Origin: Henckelia pumila | Lineage: Eukaryota > Streptophyta > Magnoliopsida > Lamiales > Gesneriaceae | Length of the DNA stretch: 64,000 bases | NCBI RefSeq assembly: GCF_033568475.1 | Contig: NC_133121.1 | Coordinates: 79,876,589 to 79,940,588 of the forward strand | Reading direction: 5' to 3' | Shown here: one piece after another, positions 59,027-64,000 of the stretch | Position numbering within the stretch: the stretch's first letter is position 1 | How the letters are laid out: every line of letters starts with the position of its first letter | Position numbers and translations under genes: made by a program | Notes under the pieces: model-generated | Database searches by the model: none | What the model was told of the DNA's origin: nothing | What the model saw: the letters and a program-made list of their open reading frames with translations, nothing else

Positions 59027-59096
59027 ATATATATTAGCCACAACGTACACCAGTACATGTGAATATCATGTATGACTGGGTTATGTAATTCAGCAT

Positions 59097-60004
59097 CAGG
59101 GTCGTTCCTATTAGGAGGCTGAAGAATCGTCCAATTCGGGCCCATTTTTTTCGGGGCCCATAATTTTGAAAAAAAAAACTATTATATAAAAGTGTAAATT
59201 GATCCAATATAAATTAATTATTTTTGGGCTTTTTTCATTCATATCTCAGGAAATTATTTTTTCTTTGTCTGCTGCCTAATATAAACTTTTTTTTTTAATT
59301 TCTGAGCTTTTTGATAAATTTATTTATGAAGTTTATTATTCCTATGTCTCTTGATAATTTTTTTCAAATATAAATTGTTTTTCTCGTGCCCAATATAAAA
59401 AAAAAATTTATTCCCTAAATTTATTATATATTAGTTTAATTGAACCAATATAAAAACATATTTTCTGACTAATAAGGGTTGTTCTGATATTAATGAGCAC
59501 AATTTATTTTCAGAGTTGACATTCTTGAAGTTCTCATTACCAAGAGAAACAAAATCGACAATAGATGTAGTGAATTACTTGAAAAAAAAATTGATGGATA
59601 TTTCTCAAATACTCATATTACTTATAAAATCTTGTTGACTATACTTTTTACAGTTGTAAGTGCAAAACAAAATTTTTCAAATTTAAAGCTTTTCAGAACA
59701 TTTACTCAATAAACCATGTTATATGAAAAGATTGAATGAATTGGTTATACTATTAATTGAGAAAAAAATTTCTGAACAATTTGATCAATATTGCTAGCTC
59801 TAAACTGTTAAACGAGTTGTTTTATAGTAATCATTTTGTACATGTTTGATCTTATTACTCAATTAAAATAAAAATATTTTCACTATTGCACATTTTTTAA
59901 ATCGAAAAATTTGTTATTAGTCTAAGAATATGAACACACATTATGATTTAGGGACTTCTTTTAAAAGTTAGACCCAGACCAAAAAATTGTTAGGATCGGC
60001 CCTG
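59097..60004. mobile_element. hAT transposon remnant, 908 bp
   Basis: Inverted ends CAGGGTCGTTCCTA and (other strand) CAGGGCCGATCCTA. An exact 8-base target duplication TTCAGCAT is at 59089-59096 and 60005-60012. The interior (plus strand, about 59600-59800) reads as a decayed hAT C-terminal dimerisation region, with ILLTILFTVVSAKQNFSNLK then stops. Confidence 0.85.
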
Positions 60005-60013
60005 TTCAGCATC

Positions 60014-60309
60014 CTAGCAATCAATATATTGTAGTGTTTGGGAGAGCTTTTAGGAAGTATTTCTCAGTATTTTCTTCACAAAATTTCTTCCTATAAGCTT
60101 TCTCAAACACTACATGTGTTTTGCGCATGCATGTGTTAGATTATTATCGAACGTTATATTTAATTTGTATAAATTCTATAGTTTTGAGAATATTTTTGTT
60201 CCTAATTATTACAAGAAGTTTTGTCTAGTTAGTTATCAAATTCATTAGCTAGGTTGAATCAATCTCTGCCAAGAATTATGAGGTCAGTCATATATATATA
60301 TATATATAA
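60014..60309. other. AT-rich intergenic DNA
   Basis: No gene seen. Ends in a (TA)n tract at about 60289-60308. Confidence 0.45.
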
Positions 60310-60463
60310 TTTTGCTATCCTGTCCACTTATCGTGCCCATCTAATGTGCCCACCATGAGGTGGCACTCAACTATTGGATGTGATGAATTGTGCGTCCAAT
60401 AGTTGAGTGCCACCTCATGGTGGGCACATTATGTGGGCACGGTGGATGGACAGGATAGCAAAA
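60310..60463. mobile_element. Hairpin MITE, 154 bp
   Basis: Nearly the whole element is one inverted repeat. The left starts TTTTGCTATCCTGTCCA and the right ends with its exact complement, the arms meeting near GATGTGATGAATTGTGCG. Both flanks are TATATA-rich, so the target duplication cannot be defined. Confidence 0.88.
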
Positions 60464-61680
60464 CTCTATATATATATATACACGTATATGTTAATATGTG
60501 TATGTATTTATACACATATATATTATGCCTGTTGTATCCAGATGTAAGTTTTATAACTCCATAATAATAATTCATACACAAAGTAAATTCCACTAGACCT
60601 GAATAAATAAAATATTGAATAAAAAAGAGGGTATATTTAAATAAACCCCACAAACTACTAATTACACCCAGCCAAGTATACGTTCCATTAGAGAGAGCTC
60701 CACACATAAATGAATATTAATAGTTAATCAAGGTGTTAGAAAAATATATTAATTTGTTAAAGTTTATATATATATAAATATAATATATATATATAAGATT
60801 TATTTGTCCACAGATGATGGGAATGCAATTCATGAATCACTTGGGCACAACTCGATTCCATTTTAATTTGTTGCTTTTATCTTGGTTCTATATGAAATGA
60901 CTTGAACTGATGTTTATTTCTTTTGAAAATTTTTATTTTAAGAAAAATAATGTTGCATTTCGAAATATCATCAAATGAAATAATTAAATATTTATATTAT
61001 AATATAAGTATTTTTTCCATTAAAAAATAAAATAGGGTGTGAAAAATGATATCAAATTGTTTAAATTTTTTGCATGCATACATTTTGCTATCGGACTCAA
61101 ACAGTTGGTGTATTTCAAAAAAAAAAAAAAAATTCCAGAAAACCAAAAAACCTAAAAACCAAAAAAAAAAAAAAAGTGTTTCCAAACTTTAAATTCATAA
61201 ATTAGTTTTTTAATTTTATTTTAAAATGGACTTGATTTGTACTTGTTTCCTACCATTTTCATTCCTATAACGCTACTATATTACAAAGAGCAAGTACCTT
61301 AGAAAAACTACTTGTCAAAATCCAAATTCCACCAACTAATTAATAATAGCGTACATATAAAAAGTAATTATATAACCACACAACATATGTAAAATATCAC
61401 TCATATATAATGTTCTAAAAAACATGATTAAACTTCACTTAATCTCAATTAGTTTTGAAGCTTTCCTAAAACGCTTCGCTTCGACCAAAAGTAGTAAAAA
61501 AAAGAGGTCAAACATAAATTGATCATATTAAGTGTCATTAAATATGCTTAAATTTGACTTTTTTTTAAAAAAATCAAAATTGATTAATAAGACGAAGAAG
61601 GAAGTACAACTTATCGATTTTATTAGTAAGTGATGTTCAATGTTAGAAACGTGCAATCTTGGATGGTAAGGTATAGCGAT
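60464..61680. other. AT-rich intergenic DNA
   Basis: No gene recognised. Several long A/T runs, for example 61120-61175. Confidence 0.45.
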
Positions 61681-61682
61681 GA

Positions 61683-61860
61683 TGTCACGCCCCGGGCCTC
61701 GTCGCGACCTGAACTATCGCTCCACCAGCACCGAGAATCTAGAGGTGGCTTCCACGCACGTAGCACTTTGTCCCGCATAGCACTTATTTCTCGGGGTCTG
61801 CCGGCTGGTTACCGTATCTGATACCATTCCGTCACGCCCCGGGACCAGGCCTGCACTTGC
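61683..61860 (-). mobile_element. LTR-retrotransposon remnant (LTR edges and primer site)
   Basis: GTCACGCCCCGGG occurs twice, at about 61684 and 61832, the motif typical of the border of some plant gypsy LTRs. Between them, next to the second copy, the minus strand reads TGGTATCAGATAC, a partial tRNA-Met primer site. No coding part remains. Confidence 0.45.
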
Positions 61861-62620
61861 GCGACTGCACAATAAGCTCCTATAGCAACTACTTCGTATT
61901 CGTCCTCGCTTTACAAAAATGATTAATCCAAATTGCTATAGAAGTCCATTGTAACCCATATAAACTCATTTTAAATCCTTCATTTTTGCCATGTGGGACA
62001 GGAGTATCACAGATGATAAGAATGCAGTACATATTGAGATATATTAGCTAATGTTTTAAAATAGACCAATTAATTTAGTTCGTATTTGATGACATGATAG
62101 ATGAAATGAGTGATGAAATAAATTGAATTAGAATTTCACAAAAAATTAATACATTATACTTGAACTTATTATATTTATTCATTATTTACTTCGTTAATTT
62201 GTTTGAGATAACTAAAACATATTTTAAATTATTTTTACGCTTAAGTTCGTATTGCTTAATTAGCTTAAAAAACTTAAAGTTTCGCTCCACGTTTTGACAC
62301 ACTTCATACTTTTAGAACATTGCTCAGGTATATGGTGATGATCAATCACTTTCTTCCTCAAAATCAACATCTGTATACGAGGATAATAGCGCTTTAAGGT
62401 AGTGGATCATTTTAATGGCATACTCAATTTAATTATATATAAATTTTAGGAGTTTATAGTTTTCATGCAAAATAATTTTAGAACAAAGTATACTCTTTTT
62501 TGGGTGGCTAAGTGCCACCTATGTGATTTGTAAATGTGTCGCCATTGAAACCTTTTTTTGGTTATTCTAAGCCACGTACTACGGACCATTATGCACCAAA
62601 AGTACTTAGAAGGAAAACTA
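61861..62620. other. Intergenic DNA upstream of the SWEET gene
   Basis: No gene recognised. Confidence 0.45.
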
Positions 62621-62621
62621 G

Positions 62622-62629
62622 TATATATA
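62622..62629 (+). promoter_or_regulatory. Likely TATA box of the SWEET gene
   Basis: TATATATA, 133 bases before the start codon, implies a leader of roughly 100 bases. Confidence 0.5.
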
Positions 62630-62754
62630 CCAGTGGCCCAACTCTCAAATCTCCATAAGTCGAAAACAATATTAGCTAGCTAGCCTATTGTTTCTTTAAT
62701 ATATATTTTCATCTTCCCTTCTTGCTAGGTTTCAATACTTGAGAGACTTGGGAG

Positions 62755-63064
62755 ATGGGAGCGTTTGCCGTTCACGATCCACTTGTTTTTGCACTTGGAA
62801 TTTTAGGTAATCATATATATATAATATAATTTTTTAAAGTATATATAAACACTAGAAAACATATAATAATCATGCCTAGCTAATTAGTTCTAATTATTTA
62901 GCTTTATTAATTACCATTTTCTTTACAATGTATATATATTCTCTAAAGTCGTTTGGTAATCGCGCGTTTTGCAGGTAACTTGGTAGCTCTCATGGTGTAT
63001 CTTGCCCCTTTGTAAGTAATTGTAATCAAACTACGTGCTCTTTCAACACACACAGAGAGACAAA

Positions 63065-63102
<38 letters not shown>

Positions 63103-63310
63103 TTTTGATATCATGAGCAACTTACATAGGCAACAGTTGACATGACAATCACTGATTGAAGTTACAAGGTGTCACGTTAGCTGTTGCTCATGTAGGTGCC
63201 CATGATGGTTGCCCATGATACGATATTGTGACACTCATAAAATGCCTAACAAAAGAAACCCGGAATCTATATATGTACATGTGTGTGTGCGCGTGCTATC
63301 TATATACTAA

Positions 63311-63345
<35 letters not shown>

Positions 63346-64000
63346 TTTCATGCAATTGGTGTCAGGCCAACATTTTATCGGATCGTGAAGAAGAAATCGA
63401 CAGAAGGGTTTCACTCAGTACCATACGTGGTGTCTTTCCTTAGCTCCATTCTATGGATATATTACGGAATGACCAAATCAAACATAATTCTTCTCATTAC
63501 CATAAACTCCATTGGCTGTCTCATAGAAGCCACTTACATCGCCATTTTCATTACTTATTCTCCAAAGAAAGCAAAGGTACGTACATATTAGCTACTTAAT
63601 AATATCATACGTTAATATTCCCCAAAAGATCGATATTAAATCAATAACAATACACATTTAATTTTTATATATTAATTATTTGAACGTGCATGTTTTATTA
63701 ATATATATGCAGATCCTAACCATCAAACTTCTTGTGCTACTTAACCTCGTCGGATTTGGATCCGTCGTTATCCTGACCCAGTTTCTAGTGAAAGGATCGG
63801 AACGTGTTCACGTTCTCGGATGGGTGGCCGTCGCGTTATCTGCAAGCGTCTACATTGCACCCTTAAGCATCATGGTACAGATTGCTCATTTATATATATG
63901 AGTAGTCATGTTTTTTTACGATTTTATATATATATATAATATTTATATATTATTTAATTTATTACATTATGGGTTGCATGCGCACAGAAACAAGTAATTC
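62755..64000 (+). CDS. SWEET: SWEET sugar transporter (partial, 3' end off the window)
   Basis: Coding exons with GT-AG borders: 62755-62806, 62975-63011, 63366-63576, 63713-63874, and 63988 to beyond the window. The first four encode 154 residues. The protein starts MGAFAVHDPLVFALGILGN and shows the first MtN3/saliva triple-helix bundle: LVALMVYLAPLPTFYRI, KKKSTEGFHSVPYVV, ILWIYYGM, ILLITINSIGCLIEATYIAIF and the basic loop SPKKAK. Then come the linker helix (KLLVLLNLVGFGSVVIL) and the start of the second bundle (GWVAVALSASVYIAPLSIM, then KQVI). The pattern and exon structure fit clade III SWEETs, which export sucrose across the plasma membrane; the clade is an inference. Exon borders with split codons match the family. 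No breaks are seen. Confidence 0.93.
63065..63222. repeat. (CA)n/(TA)n microsatellite and small hairpin repeat in SWEET intron 2
   Basis: A CA run (63065-63090) and a TA run are followed by an imperfect hairpin (63108-63222, TATCATGAGCAAC against GTTGCCCATGATA), possibly a small MITE. Confidence 0.6.
63312..63343. repeat. (AAT)n microsatellite at the end of SWEET intron 2
   Basis: About ten copies, ending 22 bases before the exon 3 acceptor. Confidence 0.95.

Noticed and set aside
58586..59062. 158-codon ORF on plus rich in Gly, Pro and Arg
   Set aside because: It is the tandem repeat part of the solo LTR read as protein; no domain.
61630..61821. 63-codon ORF on plus
   Set aside because: Lies across the LTR-border remnants and has no similarity to a known family.

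Overview
The window is nuclear DNA of a flowering plant, almost certainly a eudicot and probably an asterid (Lamiales is a guess from the style of the retrotransposons). The evidence is AT-rich intergenic DNA, spliced plant genes with GT-AG introns, tRNA-Met primed Ty1/copia and Ty3/gypsy elements, and CACTA, MULE, hAT, Stowaway, SINE and LINE insertions. I see three host genes: a copper-radical (glyoxal/galactose-type) oxidase at 29816-31444 (minus, intronless), a DHHC protein S-acyltransferase at 33432-38244 (minus, five coding exons), and the first exons of a SWEET sugar transporter at 62755-64000 (plus, running off the window). They show no sign of acting in one pathway.

1-15180 is a nest of retrotransposons. 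A young Ty1/copia element (minus; open gag and pol; 1599-bp 5' LTR) sits inside the RNase H domain of a Ty3/gypsy element on the plus strand. That gypsy element's 3' LTR in turn sits inside the 3' LTR of a second gypsy element of the same family on the minus strand. The second gypsy element has lost integrase by a clean 912-bp in-frame deletion, and its gag-protease part is replaced by what looks like a solo LTR.

15181-29411 is a second, decayed Ty1/copia element (minus). It has an extra long ORF after pol, and that ORF is split by a 4.37-kb CACTA transposon with an exact ATT target duplication. The element carries at least 13 dispersed copies of a short palindromic module built from RGRTGTTG half-sites. 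They lie in LTR, spacer and coding DNA, and the inner stem keeps its base pairing by compensatory change. I consider this the most unusual feature of the window.

29412-38600 holds the oxidase and acyltransferase genes with a tRNA-type SINE between them and a Stowaway element in an acyltransferase intron. 38600-62600 is mostly mobile DNA: a 5.6-kb Mutator-like element that carries a WAT1-type gene fragment and a large inverted array of about 140-bp repeats, a second MULE-like element, a hAT-like element with a nested MITE and a long (ATA)n tract, a degenerate L1-type LINE split by a 2.6-kb insertion, a solo LTR, a hAT remnant and a hairpin MITE. The SWEET gene closes the window.

All coordinates and target-site duplications were read by eye. 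Family names rest on recognised motifs, not on database searches.
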